Shown here piece after piece: positions 44,758-54,559 of a stretch of DNA of 64,000 nucleotides (its first letter is position 1; every line of letters starts with the position of its first letter). The translations under genes and the position numbers were made by a program. The notes beneath the pieces were generated by a model. That model was not told the DNA's origin. It saw only the letters and a program-made list of their open reading frames with translations, and made no database searches. The stretch comes from Clostridia bacterium. GTDB taxonomy: Bacteria > Bacillota > Clostridia > Lachnospirales > Lachnospiraceae. The stretch is from the NCBI GenBank assembly GCA_003249225.1, contig QKJQ01000027.1, forward strand, positions 62,001 to 126,000, given 5' to 3'.

Positions 44758-45810
44758 TTATTTTGTTTCGCTGTCTCCTGCTCTTGAAGACTCTCTGAAA
44801 ATAAGTTCTACATTAACCGTTACAATCTCATTGGGAAAGCCAGGATTTGCAAGTCTCCACATAATCTGCTGTACCAGTCGTTTTCCAAGTCTTTGATTTC
44901 CCACCCTTACTGTTGTCAAAAATGGCTCCAGCTGCGACGAGATGACTTCCACATTATCATAACCTGTAACCGCTATATCCTGAGGTATCCGCTTTCCACA
45001 GCTTTTATAATATCGAATTACGTCAAGTGCAATGTCATCATTGGCACAGACAACTGCATGCGGAGGTTCTTTCCATCCGGAGACCACATCAACCACTTCA
45101 AGCGAATTGTAATATCTCTGCGGTCGGCTCGCTGTTGCCAGCATCGAAAACTCAGGATCTATTCCGGCATCCTTCATAGCTGCCATATATCCCTGATATC
45201 GATCCAGTATTGTCCTGCAATATGTAATGTCTCCAATAAAGGCAATGCGTTTTCTTCCCTGTAACAGAAGACTTTCCGTGAGTTTCCTGACACTATAGAA
45301 TCCTTCTGTAAGTACAATGTCTCCACAGGATAAGGTATGTTCAATATCTGCCGGAGCATCCAGAAACACCATAGGAAGATTTTTTTTCTTAACTTTCTCA
45401 ACATATTCCGATCGAAAAACGCACAGCATGATTACAGCATCAACGTCTTCATGTAAATCCCTTGGCAGGATCAGATTATCTTCATCTTCTTTATTTACAA
45501 AATTAAATCGCATCTTTGAACCATGCTTATTTAATTCATCCGAAATTCCCATCAGAATACTGTTCCAGAAAACAGATAACTCTCTTCGTACCAAAACAGC
45601 AATTGTTTTTGTCGAATTTGCTGAATTCTTTACATTGAATTCATTTACAACAGCAGGCGATAGCTTTGAGTATCCCATCTCGTATGCTTTTTCAATTACC
45701 AAGTATCTTGTTTCATATGCTACAGTATCACTATTGTTCAAAGCTTTTGCCACAGTATTTCTGGACATCTTTAATTCACGCGCTACGTCCTGTATGGTAA
45801 CTCTGTTCAT
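44758..45810 (-). CDS. LacI-family transcriptional regulator
   Basis: This 350-residue regulator has an N-terminal helix-turn-helix (TIQDVARELKMSRNTVAKALN) and hinge, then a periplasmic-binding-protein-like effector domain with TIAVLVRRELSVFWNSILMGI, RKRIAFIGDITYCRTILDRYQGY, HAVVCANDDIALDVIRYY and IAVTGYDNVEV. It heads the mannan locus and probably represses it until a mannooligosaccharide binds; that specificity is inferred from position only. AAGGTGGGG supports the ATG at 45810. Clusters of TGCA repeats on both sides suggest autoregulation and control of the GH26 promoter. Confidence 0.92.
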   Translation of the reverse strand: MNRVTIQDVARELKMSRNTVAKALNNSDTVAYETRYLVIEKAYEMGYSKLSPAVVNEFNVKNSANSTKTIAVLVRRELSVFWNSILMGISDELNKHGSKMRFNFVNKEDEDNLILPRDLHEDVDAVIMLCVFRSEYVEKVKKKNLPMVFLDAPADIEHTLSCGDIVLTEGFYSVRKLTESLLLQGRKRIAFIGDITYCRTILDRYQGYMAAMKDAGIDPEFSMLATASRPQRYYNSLEVVDVVSGWKEPPHAVVCANDDIALDVIRYYKSCGKRIPQDIAVTGYDNVEVISSQLEPFLTTVRVGNQRLGKRLVQQIMWRLANPGFPNEIVTVNVELIFRESSRAGDSETK

Positions 45811-46101
45811 CTGCCCCACCTTTCACCTCTTTTGTTCTTTACGATGATTTTACATCTTTGTTCATTCGATGTCAATAATGCACTCAAAAATAGTGCGCTT
45901 TTGTGCATTTATTTTTGCATTTAATGATGCGAATGCATCAAAAAAGAGTATTTGCATCAACTTAATGGTAATATAATGCATTTACTCCTTCCCGATATGT
46001 ACGAATTCAATTATTCTTCTTTCTGTATAGCACACAATAGCAGCATTTTATAATGCATGTTTGTGCATTCAATTTTACGAGATGCACAAATTATTTTTTA
46101 C
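45811..46101. promoter_or_regulatory. Regulatory gap with TGCA-type repeats upstream of lacI
   Basis: TGCA cores occur at 45879, 45904, 45916, 45934, 45953, 45977, 46054, 46064 and 46083. The pair at 46054-46067 (TGCATGTTTGTGCA) is identical to the one at 44617-44630 on the other side of lacI. This fits repeated operator half-sites. Confidence 0.5.
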
Positions 46102-47246
46102 TCAAGACTCTCCCTCAATCTTTTTACCGCTTTTATAAACAGCTTCCAGGTTCCAATCAGCACCGATAAGCAGAATATCTGCCGTTTTCCCTTCTGCTAT
46201 ACTGCCAATATTTTCTTCAAGACCGATTGACTTTGCCGGTAGATAAGTCGCTGAAAGAACAGCTTGCTCTGCCGGAATTCCGAAGCTTATAGCTCGACGC
46301 ATCATTTCATATAAATCAACCGATGACCCGGCAATCGTACCGTCCTTTAATATCGCTTTCCCATCCTTTACATAAACATCCAGTCCTCCAAGCTGATATA
46401 TCCCATTTTCCATTCCTGTGGCACTCATGGAATCCGAGATAAGTACGATTCGATCTCCGGCCACTTTATATATCAAGCGAATGACCGCCGGATGAATATG
46501 AACCCCATCACAGATCAATTCTGCAAAAACAGGAAAATCAGAAACAGCGCCAACAATTCCAGGTTCTCTATGATTGAGACCATTCATCGCATTAAATAAA
46601 TGAGTTACGTGATCTGCCCCATTTTCAATCGCCTTTTTTGCCGTTTCATAGGTGCACTCTGTATGTGCCAGAGAAATAACCATATCCTTCGCATATGTTT
46701 TTATGAACTCACCTGATTTATCAAGGTCTGGATCGACAGACAACATGCGAATACAGCTCGGAGCATCTTTCCTCCACTGATCCATCAGTTCTTTTGACAA
46801 CTCCAGAAGATATTGTTCATCATGCGCCCCCCTTTTCTTATGACTTAAAAAAGGCCCTTCCATATGTATTCCTGCAATAAGCGCAAGTTCTTCTTCCTCC
46901 GTCTGATTATCCATCCGGGTCTTTATTGTTTGCAATGCTTTCTGTGTTAATTCAAGATCCTCAGTCACGGTGGTTGCAAGTACATGAAGAATGCCTTTTG
47001 AGGCATAAAAACGCAACATTTTTTTAAGACCTGCCTCATCTGATGTAGCAAAATCCTCTCCAACACATCCATGCGAATGTATCTCCACAAGAGCAGGAAT
47101 CAATTTTTTCCCTTTCGCGTCAACGACTTCTTCTTTTTCATAGGCTACGATTGATTGCTCTATTTTTACTATTTTTTTTTCTTCTATTCTTATATCCGTA
47201 TCAACAAATCTGTTTTCCATAAAAACTTCTGCATTCTTTATCAGCA
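46102..47246 (-). CDS. nagA: N-acetylglucosamine-6-phosphate deacetylase
   Basis: It deacetylates GlcNAc-6-phosphate to glucosamine-6-phosphate in amino-sugar recycling. This 381-residue amidohydrolase has LIPALVEIHSHGC (the HxH metal site), GIHMEGPFL with the metal-binding glutamate, SLAHTECTYETA, HLFNAMNGLNHREPG, ICDGVHIHPAV and ISDSMSATGM with the catalytic aspartate. The start is GTG, preceded by AAGAGG. No nagB or PTS gene is beside it. It lies downstream of the toroid-protein gene with a 61-base gap and upstream of lacI on the same strand, but the operator-rich gap separates it from the mannan operon. The boundary is placed at the start codon within one base. Confidence 0.94.
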
Positions 47247-47307
47247 CTTTAATTCCTCTTTTCTTTTTGTATGAACCTAAAAGTAACTTTTGTTCTTTTT
47301 TTCGTAT

Positions 47308-48378
47308 TCATTCCTGCATTTTTATAGCGATCTTTGTCAGACGAAAAGTCAGCCAGTCATCCTCTGCTGACTGAAACAAATCATGCCGTAAAACATTTTT
47401 TCCAACCCTTGCTTTGTTCTTCCAGTAGTCATCTCCATGTAACTCTTCCATTCTTTTATACAGATGGCTCACCAGGCCCACATAATCTCTCATTGGCTTT
47501 CCCTGAATATAAAAGGCACCTTCCTCCGGATGATAAAATCCCTTCAACCATCTTAAAATTGTTGCCGGCATTTCTTCTTCCATGTCAAAGCCACACTCTG
47601 AGAACATCTCAAGCTCACGAAGCATTACATGTCCATGGCAGGCAAATGATTCCCATAATTCTTTGGGCAATTTTTCCATATGTCTGTACAAAAAGGTCAG
47701 TACATTATGCAGTGCCTCCTTACTTACAACATCTCTTGCCGCGTATAAAGTCCTTGCCGCATAATAGCTTCCCCAGGCACAGCTCCTGTCCCATGGCCAT
47801 CTTCCCTTTGTTGTACATGGCTTCTTAGAATCAGCCAGATGACTATCATTCAGCCACCCACCGTCCTCTCTCTGACACGCAAGAAAGTTCTGCAGCGGAA
47901 TCTTCATGATATCTTCCCCTGCCATTCCAACACTCGAAAGAGCCCATACATTCATTCCCCATAATCCACAGCAATTCTTAATCTGAGGTGTTTCATCTGT
48001 AAAATTCACTTCCCTTTTGATATATTCCACGGCTTTTGCTATCTCTGCCTGTTCTCTTGTAAACCCAATCTCACCAAGAAATGGCAGGATCCAGTCTGTT
48101 GTAACAAATTTTGGTCTTGATGCATTATAACCTGAATCTCGCTGATAACCTCTTGGCCCCCAGGGTCCTTTTGAGAACCACGACCCATCTTCGTTCTGAC
48201 AGTTCAAAATCTCCTTTACAACTTCATCTTCAAGCACTGCCTTCCATAGCTCTGCCATTCTGTCGGAATGGATATCCGAATGTTTTATATCCCGCTCTAT
48301 AAGATACAAAACAGGAGCAGACGCATGTTTTTCCAACCATTTTAAATTTTTATCAATTTCATTTTTCGTTAAGAACAT
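47308..48378 (-). CDS. Alpha/alpha-toroid protein of the prenyltransferase/squalene-cyclase-like repeat type, unknown function
   Basis: This 356-residue cytoplasmic protein is mostly helical and contains several QW-like repeat signatures: CQNEDGSW near residue 60, CQREDGGWLND near 170 and YHPEEGAFYI near 290. These turns connect helices in alpha6/alpha6 barrels of terpene cyclases, prenyltransferases and some polysaccharide enzymes. The conserved CCGLWGMNVWALSS, WPWDRSCAWGSYYAART and SFACHGHVML segments may line the cavity. No DxDD or DDxxD motif of terpene cyclases is seen. Start ATG follows AGGAGGAG. It is next to nagA, so an amino-sugar link is possible but unproven. Confidence 0.6.
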   Translation of the reverse strand: MFLTKNEIDKNLKWLEKHASAPVLYLIERDIKHSDIHSDRMAELWKAVLEDEVVKEILNCQNEDGSWFSKGPWGPRGYQRDSGYNASRPKFVTTDWILPFLGEIGFTREQAEIAKAVEYIKREVNFTDETPQIKNCCGLWGMNVWALSSVGMAGEDIMKIPLQNFLACQREDGGWLNDSHLADSKKPCTTKGRWPWDRSCAWGSYYAARTLYAARDVVSKEALHNVLTFLYRHMEKLPKELWESFACHGHVMLRELEMFSECGFDMEEEMPATILRWLKGFYHPEEGAFYIQGKPMRDYVGLVSHLYKRMEELHGDDYWKNKARVGKNVLRHDLFQSAEDDWLTFRLTKIAIKMQE

Positions 48379-48580
48379 CAAAATCTCCTCCTGTCATTCT
48401 CTTACTTCTTTTATTTAACCATAAACTGTCTTAGAAGACAATAACATATTGTTAACACTTTATCATGAAGTATTTGTGAACTTCCTTGTAACTCTTGACT
48501 TTACAATATAATTGATTACAATAATATGATACCATGTATTAAAATTCTTATGTTTTATTTATGTTTCGGGGAGGATTCAT

Positions 48581-49870
48581 ATGAAAATTGTACCAGAAAA
48601 AAACAAAAAAAAATCAGTTATGGATTATCATCTATTACTACCGTTTCTTGGTGTTCTCACCTGTGTACTGCTTTTCTCTGCTTGTGGTACAAATGATAAC
48701 GCAAATGAAACTGCAGGCATCAGCAATGGTTCTGCTGAAAGTGTTACCACTTCCGATAATTCTTCTGATAACTTGGTTTCTGATGAATCTGCGGCAGCTT
48801 ATGATGATATACTAACAGAAAAGGAAGAAAACAACGCCAGTCAGATTGTTATGACGATCAATGGGACAGACCTCTATGCAGATGAAGCACTTTATTACAT
48901 TGCATACTACGAATCATACGGCCAGCAGGTCGCAGATTATTATGACAGTTATTATGAAGTCAGCGATTACTGGGATATTGAGCAGGATGAAGAAGGCAAC
49001 ACGGCCAGAGATATATACAAAGCTAATGCGTATAATTCGCTCTACTATTACACTGTGCTTGCAGAAGAAGCAAAAGCTGCCGGTTACACCTTAACGGAAG
49101 ATAACAATACTCAGATTGATTCACTGATCACCGACTTCTTTAGCGATTATACTTCAAACGAGCTGGCACTTTCAGGGATGAATGCTGTCGGTGTAAGAAA
49201 AGCTTTTGAAAAGCTGCTTCTTGCAAGCAAATATTCCAATACGATACTTGATGGCATCACCATAGATGAAGATGCTGTCCGGGCAGGTATAAACCGCTCT
49301 GATTATGTTCAGATTGAGACAACTTATCTTTACCTTTCTACACAAAGTTATGACGAAAATCAGAATGCCATTGAACTGACCGAAGAAGAGACACAAAGTT
49401 ATCTTGATATAATGCAGGAAGCTCTGACCATGGCACAGAATGGTTCTTCCTTTGCCGATATTAAAACTGCTCTTTCAGACGATGATTCCTTTACCGTAAC
49501 AAGCCGCAATTATCTATCCGGTTCAACTGACATTGAAGAAGCATATCGTAATGCCGCCAGCGAACTCACCGAAGGTGAACTTAGCAGTATTGTTAAAGGG
49601 AAATACGGTTACTACATTATACGTATGGATAACACAAATTCCGACAGTGCATATGAACAGGCAGTCGCCGATGCAATTGAAAATGCTGAAACAGAAGCCT
49701 TTAATGATGCTTATGCTGCCATCGCTGCAAACTACAGCATGGAACTAAATCAGGAATACTGGAATTCGATCTCCATGGGCAATGTCACTATCATAACCGA
49801 TGGCTCCGCTTCAGACGATGCTTCTCTTTTTGATGGTGCCGGTGATACCGAAATTACCATAGGCGAATAA
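48581..49870 (+). CDS. PrsA/SurA-like peptidyl-prolyl isomerase lipoprotein
   Basis: This 429-residue exported foldase has a hydrophobic signal (about 17-35) with a lipobox ending LFSAC at about 35 and an acidic S/N/D-rich linker. An N-terminal helical chaperone domain (about 85-235) opens with VMTINGTDLYADEALYYIAYYE. A parvulin-like domain at about 235-350 has SSFADIKTAL, VTSRNYLSGSTDIEEAYRNAAS and LTEGELSSIVKGKYGYYIIRMD, the conserved end of PpiC domains. It probably helps fold secreted proteins. Start ATG follows GGGGAGGA. It is transcribed divergently from the toroid gene and ends in its own terminator. Confidence 0.85.
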   Translation: MKIVPEKNKKKSVMDYHLLLPFLGVLTCVLLFSACGTNDNANETAGISNGSAESVTTSDNSSDNLVSDESAAAYDDILTEKEENNASQIVMTINGTDLYADEALYYIAYYESYGQQVADYYDSYYEVSDYWDIEQDEEGNTARDIYKANAYNSLYYYTVLAEEAKAAGYTLTEDNNTQIDSLITDFFSDYTSNELALSGMNAVGVRKAFEKLLLASKYSNTILDGITIDEDAVRAGINRSDYVQIETTYLYLSTQSYDENQNAIELTEEETQSYLDIMQEALTMAQNGSSFADIKTALSDDDSFTVTSRNYLSGSTDIEEAYRNAASELTEGELSSIVKGKYGYYIIRMDNTNSDSAYEQAVADAIENAETEAFNDAYAAIAANYSMELNQEYWNSISMGNVTIITDGSASDDASLFDGAGDTEITIGE

Positions 49871-49872
49871 AA

Positions 49873-49929
49873 ATGAGGAAGTAATCCTGCACATCATTTC
49901 TGATGCTAACCGTTGGATTTCTTCCTCAT
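49873..49929 (+). terminator. Terminator of the PrsA-like gene
   Basis: ATGAGGAAG-AATCC pairs with GGATTTCTTCCTCAT across a 28-base loop just after the stop codon. The following T content is modest. Confidence 0.65.
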
Positions 49930-49995
49930 ATCTTTAGCTTTATCATTCGCTATATCATTAATTTTATAATCGAATAATTCTAAGTTCTCATACTT

Positions 49996-50067
49996 CTGAA
50001 TTTACTTCAGAATTTACTTTTGAATTTAATTCTGAATTTAATTTTGAATTTATTTTTGAATTCCGGT
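49996..50067. repeat. 12-bp tandem repeat, about six copies
   Basis: Units of the form (C/T)TGAATTTA(A/C)TT repeat with period 12, with small changes at the first two and last positions. It lies between the convergent ends of the PrsA-like gene and the ApbE-like gene. Confidence 0.8.
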
Positions 50068-50095
50068 ACTTCTTGTAAACCCATATACTTTTTTT

Positions 50096-51367
50096 CTAAT
50101 TGTAAACGACCTGCTGCATAGTGTATAGAATATCCTCTTTATTGAGTAAATCGGTTATAGAAACATTTGCATCGTTATAATAAATACTGTGTTCTCTCAT
50201 ATAGACAGAATATATATTCTGTTGATATAATTCCCACAGCTCATCTTCCTGAAAACTATCTGCAATATAAATTGGAATGGAGCGCATCAGTATCTCTGCA
50301 CATTCTGTCTCCTTTGAGTATAAAAGAAGATCATTTATGCTCGATTTACAAAGTCCATCTGAAATATCAATGTATGATGTTCTGATCTCGCCATTGTCCA
50401 TTTCATAAAAATACTTATTATCCATCGTTGTCATTCTGTAATTTCTTAAATTGACAATACTTTTGGCTCCAGTGTATTGCATAATTCCTGCCGAATAAAC
50501 AGTTTCACCAACACGGTCGTAAATATTATATGAATATGTCTGCTCTCTCTGATCAAGATTTCTGACAAAACCATTAAAACTCGAAAACGATCCCAGAGTA
50601 TAATTGTTATTCGTCATTACATCAGCAAAATAATCAATAATAAATGCATTCTTCATCCAGTAAAAATCAATAAAATTCGTAATATAGCTATCTTCTGCAT
50701 ATTGTAAATATTCATCCGATACCTTTAGCATTACCTGATTATCACCAAGCAATTCAAGCTCGACTGAATCAGCATCCTGTATATACGGTAAAACTTCGTC
50801 AAAATATTGTCTCACCTCATTGTTTTGATATACATCAAAATCAAATGTCTGTGAATCATTTTCACTTTGAAATAAATTGTCATATTCATGATAAATCGGA
50901 GCCATGTAGATACTGCGGTTATTATTCTCAGCAAGTACGGAGAATGCCTTATATAACACGTCATCTACCTGAATAACCTCATTAGGATGCTGATTAATAT
51001 AGGCTACATTATTCACCCCATCAAAAACCATATCATTGTTAAAAATTCTATAGGCATTCACTGCAGCATCTGTATAAATAGAAATCAGTGCTTTCTTCTC
51101 AACAGATGCAGACACTCCTGCTGCACCTATATCATATAAAAAAACGAATTCATCGGAGCAATTCATTTCAGATGTTGAACTCACTTCGATTGCGACCCAG
51201 CCATTCTCTCCACTAAGGAGAGAAATTAATGCATACGGGATCGATATTCCGGCAACAACAATCAAAAAAATCATTAGTGCTATCCGAATTTTTACTTTTT
51301 TTTCTGAAAGCTGAACTTTAATAACAGGCTTCACATTTATCGTTCTTCTCTCACTATAACGTTTCAT
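50096..51367 (-). CDS. Membrane-anchored protein with a degenerate ApbE-like fold
   Basis: This 423-residue protein has a basic N-terminus, one membrane segment (about 29-50) and an extracytoplasmic domain. The order of segments resembles ApbE flavin transferases: ALISIYTDAAVNAYRIFNND, VAYINQHPNEVIQVDDVLYKAF, MKNAFIIDYFADVM, and YFYEMDNGEIRTSYIDISD. The signature residues of active ApbE (the HHIxDP motif and the metal-binding aspartate/threonine loop) are not found, so flavin transfer is doubtful. Similarity is by pattern only, and a new family is possible. It follows the opp operon on the same strand, 148 bases after oppF. Confidence 0.4.
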   Translation of the reverse strand: MKRYSERRTINVKPVIKVQLSEKKVKIRIALMIFLIVVAGISIPYALISLLSGENGWVAIEVSSTSEMNCSDEFVFLYDIGAAGVSASVEKKALISIYTDAAVNAYRIFNNDMVFDGVNNVAYINQHPNEVIQVDDVLYKAFSVLAENNNRSIYMAPIYHEYDNLFQSENDSQTFDFDVYQNNEVRQYFDEVLPYIQDADSVELELLGDNQVMLKVSDEYLQYAEDSYITNFIDFYWMKNAFIIDYFADVMTNNNYTLGSFSSFNGFVRNLDQREQTYSYNIYDRVGETVYSAGIMQYTGAKSIVNLRNYRMTTMDNKYFYEMDNGEIRTSYIDISDGLCKSSINDLLLYSKETECAEILMRSIPIYIADSFQEDELWELYQQNIYSVYMREHSIYYNDANVSITDLLNKEDILYTMQQVVYN

Positions 51368-51515
51368 AAATGACTGAAACCTTTCTTTTAACTATTTTAT
51401 GACCTATTTTTGACCTATTATAAAACTTACGAATTATACAATTCTAAACACAGCTGAATACATGTATATGGTAATCCTGCCTTTTGGCAATTGCACATTC
51501 GCAAAAAGTAAAATA

Positions 51516-52790
51516 CTACAGTACTACAAATACAAGTGCAATTAAAAAGACAGCCAAGAAAAGACCAATTATACTGAAGCCGATAAGAAAGCCTTTTTTA
51601 CATGCTTTGTAATTACGATAATGCTTTTTATAACGGAACAGGAATCCAAGAATAACTCCTACTATAGGTAAAAAGAAACTCAAAATAGAATACCAGATAC
51701 TTCCTGTATCATGAATCGGAGCCATCATAATCTCTTCTTCTGATACTTCATCCAGTTCTTCCTGATCACTATCGTCATCCGTTTCTTTTATATTAATTGG
51801 TTTTAATGGTACACCCTTTTCACGTAATTCGGTATATTCCTCGATTTCCTTTTTATTACCATACACCCAGTGATCATTCCCAATACAAACAAGTTCAGGT
51901 TTATCAACACTGTAATCATGAATCGATGGGTCATAGGTATACAGTACTTTTTTCTTTTCTATATGTGGATCTGGTATTGGAATAGCTGAGATAAGTGAAT
52001 GTGTATAAGGATGAAGCGGAAAATCAAACAATTCTTCTGCTTCTGCTATCTCAACAATATTACCTTTATAAATAACTCCAATACGATCCGATATGAACCG
52101 AACAATAGAAAGGTCGTGAGCAATAAAAAGATATGTAATATTCTTTTCTTCCTGAAATTTCTTCAAAAGATTCAGCACCTGTGCACGAATCGAAACGTCC
52201 AAGGCTGAGATTGGTTCATCAGCAACAACCAATTCAGGTTCCATAACCATGGCTCTTGCTAAGCCGATTCTCTGTCTTTGTCCGCCTGAAAACTCATGAG
52301 GATATCTAGTCATATGCTCCGGCAGCAGACCTACTTCATTAATTATGTCTTCTACCTTTTTAATACGTTCCGCTTCATTTTCATAGAGATGAAAATTCGT
52401 CAGACCCTCTGAAATAATATAATCCACAGTTGCTCTTTCATTTAATGAAGCAGCCGGATCCTGGAAAACCATCTGTATGTTTCGTATGACATCACGGTCA
52501 ACCGCATGTGATATTTTCCCACTGATTGGAGTTCCCTTATATAATATCTGCCCATTTGCTAACTGATTGGCACGAATTACAGCGCGCCCAATCGTTGTTT
52601 TCCCTGAGCCAGATTCACCTACAAGTGAAAAGGTTTCGCCTTTATAAATGTCAAAAGAAACATTTTTTACAGCTTTTACGGCACTATCGCCTTTACCAAA
52701 TGTAATGTCTACATTCTGTAATGACAAAAGTACTTCTTTTTTGTCCTTATTCACTGTACTATTTTTGTTTTCGTTGATATGTTTAGGCAC
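51516..52790 (-). CDS. oppF: Oligopeptide ABC transporter ATPase OppF with a C-terminal membrane extension
   Basis: It is one of two ATPases powering the peptide importer. The ATPase core (about 15-265) has [15 protein letters not shown] (Walker A), [16 protein letters not shown] (Q-loop), [16 protein letters not shown] (signature) and [13 protein letters not shown] (Walker B), then the [17 protein letters not shown]-type C-terminal OppF motif. After an acidic linker (about 330-355) come two extra membrane segments (about 360-378 and 395-420), which OppF proteins normally lack. GTG start at 52790, 8 bases inside oppD, with a GGAGAAGG-type site. The length is 424 against about 320 usual. Confidence 0.9.
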   Translation of the reverse strand: MPKHINENKNSTVNKDKKEVLLSLQNVDITFGKGDSAVKAVKNVSFDIYKGETFSLVGESGSGKTTIGRAVIRANQLANGQILYKGTPISGKISHAVDRDVIRNIQMVFQDPAASLNERATVDYIISEGLTNFHLYENEAERIKKVEDIINEVGLLPEHMTRYPHEFSGGQRQRIGLARAMVMEPELVVADEPISALDVSIRAQVLNLLKKFQEEKNITYLFIAHDLSIVRFISDRIGVIYKGNIVEIAEAEELFDFPLHPYTHSLISAIPIPDPHIEKKKVLYTYDPSIHDYSVDKPELVCIGNDHWVYGNKKEIEEYTELREKGVPLKPINIKETDDDSDQEELDEVSEEEIMMAPIHDTGSIWYSILSFFLPIVGVILGFLFRYKKHYRNYKACKKGFLIGFSIIGLFLAVFLIALVFVVL

Positions 52791-54549
52791 CTTCTCCGTC
52801 TCCTATATTAAATGATTTGATAAGTTTTTCACGTGTATTTTGGATTATCTCTGGTTTCTCAATCTTTGGAGCACTCGGATCCAGCAGCCATGTTTTTGCG
52901 GAATGTGTCTCTGACACTTTAAACATCGGAGGTTCCTCCAACGTGTCCACTTTCAGGCAATATGGATTTCTTGGTGCAAATGCATCTCCAGTAATTGTAT
53001 TATAAAGAGATGGCGGAGTTCCTGTTATTGAAAATAACTTCGTGTTTTTTTGTGCTAACTGAGGCAATGAAGATAACAATGCCCATGTATATGGATGTCT
53101 TGGATCATAAAATACATCTTCTGCTGTTCCGACCTCGACAATCTGTCCTGCATAGATAACAGCAACACGGTCAGCAATGTTCGCAACAACACCAAGATCG
53201 TGTGTTATAAACACGATGGTAAAACCAAATTCTTTTTGTAAGCGTTTCAGCAAACGTAATATTTGCGCTTGTATGGTAACATCAAGTGCTGTCGTTGGTT
53301 CATCACAAATCAATATTTTAGGCTGACAGGATAATGCTATTGCAATAACAATACGTTGTCTCATACCTCCTGAGTACTGAAATGGATAATCATCAAAACG
53401 CGCTTCAACATTTGGAATACCAACTCGCTGCATTATTTTTAATGCTCTGTCTCTTGCTTCAACTTCAGAACACTTCTGATGTTTCATAATAATTGAAGTA
53501 ATCTGCTTACCAATCGTTACTATTGGATTCAGGGATGTCATTGGATCCTGAAATACTGTAGCAATCTTTCCACCGCGAATCTGTCTCCAATCTTTCTCAT
53601 ATCTTATGTTAGCCAGATTGAGCACGCAGGTTCCATGCAGATGTTCCTTTGTTTCATCAAGATACTTTACACGAAATGCAACTGTGTCAAACACTGCATT
53701 ACGCTGTACCTCATCCATCAGATCAACTCCAAGCGTCATAGCCTCTTTCAACGCATCAATAAGAGCATTAATCAGCTTTCTTCTTTTCGCGGAAGAATAG
53801 CGACCAACCGAAAGATATATTTCTTTTGCCAGTATTTGATTTCTTTTTATTGTTTTCTGATCGATTTCTTTTTGAATTTCACTATCGTATGCTTTTTTAA
53901 GAACTTCTTTTTTTGCACGATACTGTTCGAGATATGCCTCATCATTCTGAACTAATTTTTCTTTCTCTTTGATCTGTTCAGAATTCTTTTTGCTCATTTC
54001 TTTAATTTCAGCTTCAATTTTATCAATCTTAGTACTGATTTCTTTAATCTGTTCTTTTTCCTTTGATGAGTCCAACACCTGCTTCTGATTAAAAAGCATA
54101 GTTTTTTCAGATGTTAATGATTTTACCTTTTTACTATATGCGTCTTTTTCATCCTGACTCAGATCACCTCTCTGTCTTTTTTCAGACTTGAGTTCGAGGA
54201 TTTTCTTGTAAGTTCCAGCTCCATGTTCCAGTTTGGAATATTCGTTCAATTTTTTTGCTGCATTTTCAATTGTAGTGTTAGCCGATGCACTCAACTTCAC
54301 AATCGTATCTGCAAGATCATCATCATTGAAGATAATCTGTCCGTTATCAATGAATCCATTCTGATCCAGCATGCCGGCAAATGTTTTTGTAAATACCGAT
54401 TTACCGGATCCGGATTCCCCAACAATCGCTATCGATTCATTCTCATAGATATCTAAGGAAACCTTCCGGATTGCTGTAAGAATTCTTCCGCGGACATTAA
54501 ACTTAACATCCAAATCTTTTATGGATAGTAATACTTTTTTATTCTCCAT
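52783..54549 (-). CDS. oppD: Oligopeptide ABC transporter ATPase OppD with a long coiled-coil insertion
   Basis: This 588-residue ATPase has [12 protein letters not shown] (Walker A, 44-51), [12 protein letters not shown] (Q-loop, Gln near 334), [16 protein letters not shown] (signature) and [17 protein letters not shown] (Walker B), then the C-terminal peptide-transporter motif with FAPRNPYC. About 240 residues (80-318) are inserted between Walker A and the Q-loop, a distance of only about 55 residues in ordinary OppD. Most of the insert (85-245) is K/E-rich heptad-like coiled coil. The core is otherwise intact. ATG at 54549 follows AGAGG; a longer frame overlaps oppC. The downstream oppF overlaps by 8 bases. 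Confidence 0.9.
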   Translation of the reverse strand: MENKKVLLSIKDLDVKFNVRGRILTAIRKVSLDIYENESIAIVGESGSGKSVFTKTFAGMLDQNGFIDNGQIIFNDDDLADTIVKLSASANTTIENAAKKLNEYSKLEHGAGTYKKILELKSEKRQRGDLSQDEKDAYSKKVKSLTSEKTMLFNQKQVLDSSKEKEQIKEISTKIDKIEAEIKEMSKKNSEQIKEKEKLVQNDEAYLEQYRAKKEVLKKAYDSEIQKEIDQKTIKRNQILAKEIYLSVGRYSSAKRRKLINALIDALKEAMTLGVDLMDEVQRNAVFDTVAFRVKYLDETKEHLHGTCVLNLANIRYEKDWRQIRGGKIATVFQDPMTSLNPIVTIGKQITSIIMKHQKCSEVEARDRALKIMQRVGIPNVEARFDDYPFQYSGGMRQRIVIAIALSCQPKILICDEPTTALDVTIQAQILRLLKRLQKEFGFTIVFITHDLGVVANIADRVAVIYAGQIVEVGTAEDVFYDPRHPYTWALLSSLPQLAQKNTKLFSITGTPPSLYNTITGDAFAPRNPYCLKVDTLEEPPMFKVSETHSAKTWLLDPSAPKIEKPEIIQNTREKLIKSFNIGDGEGA

Positions 54550-54559
54550 CTCAGTACCT

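Noticed and set aside
45317-45847. 176-residue plus-strand frame
   Set aside because: It is antisense to the lacI gene, which has a clear helix-turn-helix and effector domain.
52783-54549. OppD as two genes joined by a sequencing error
   Set aside because: The frame is continuous, the insertion has normal coding character, and Walker A, Q-loop, signature and Walker B all lie in one frame in the right order.
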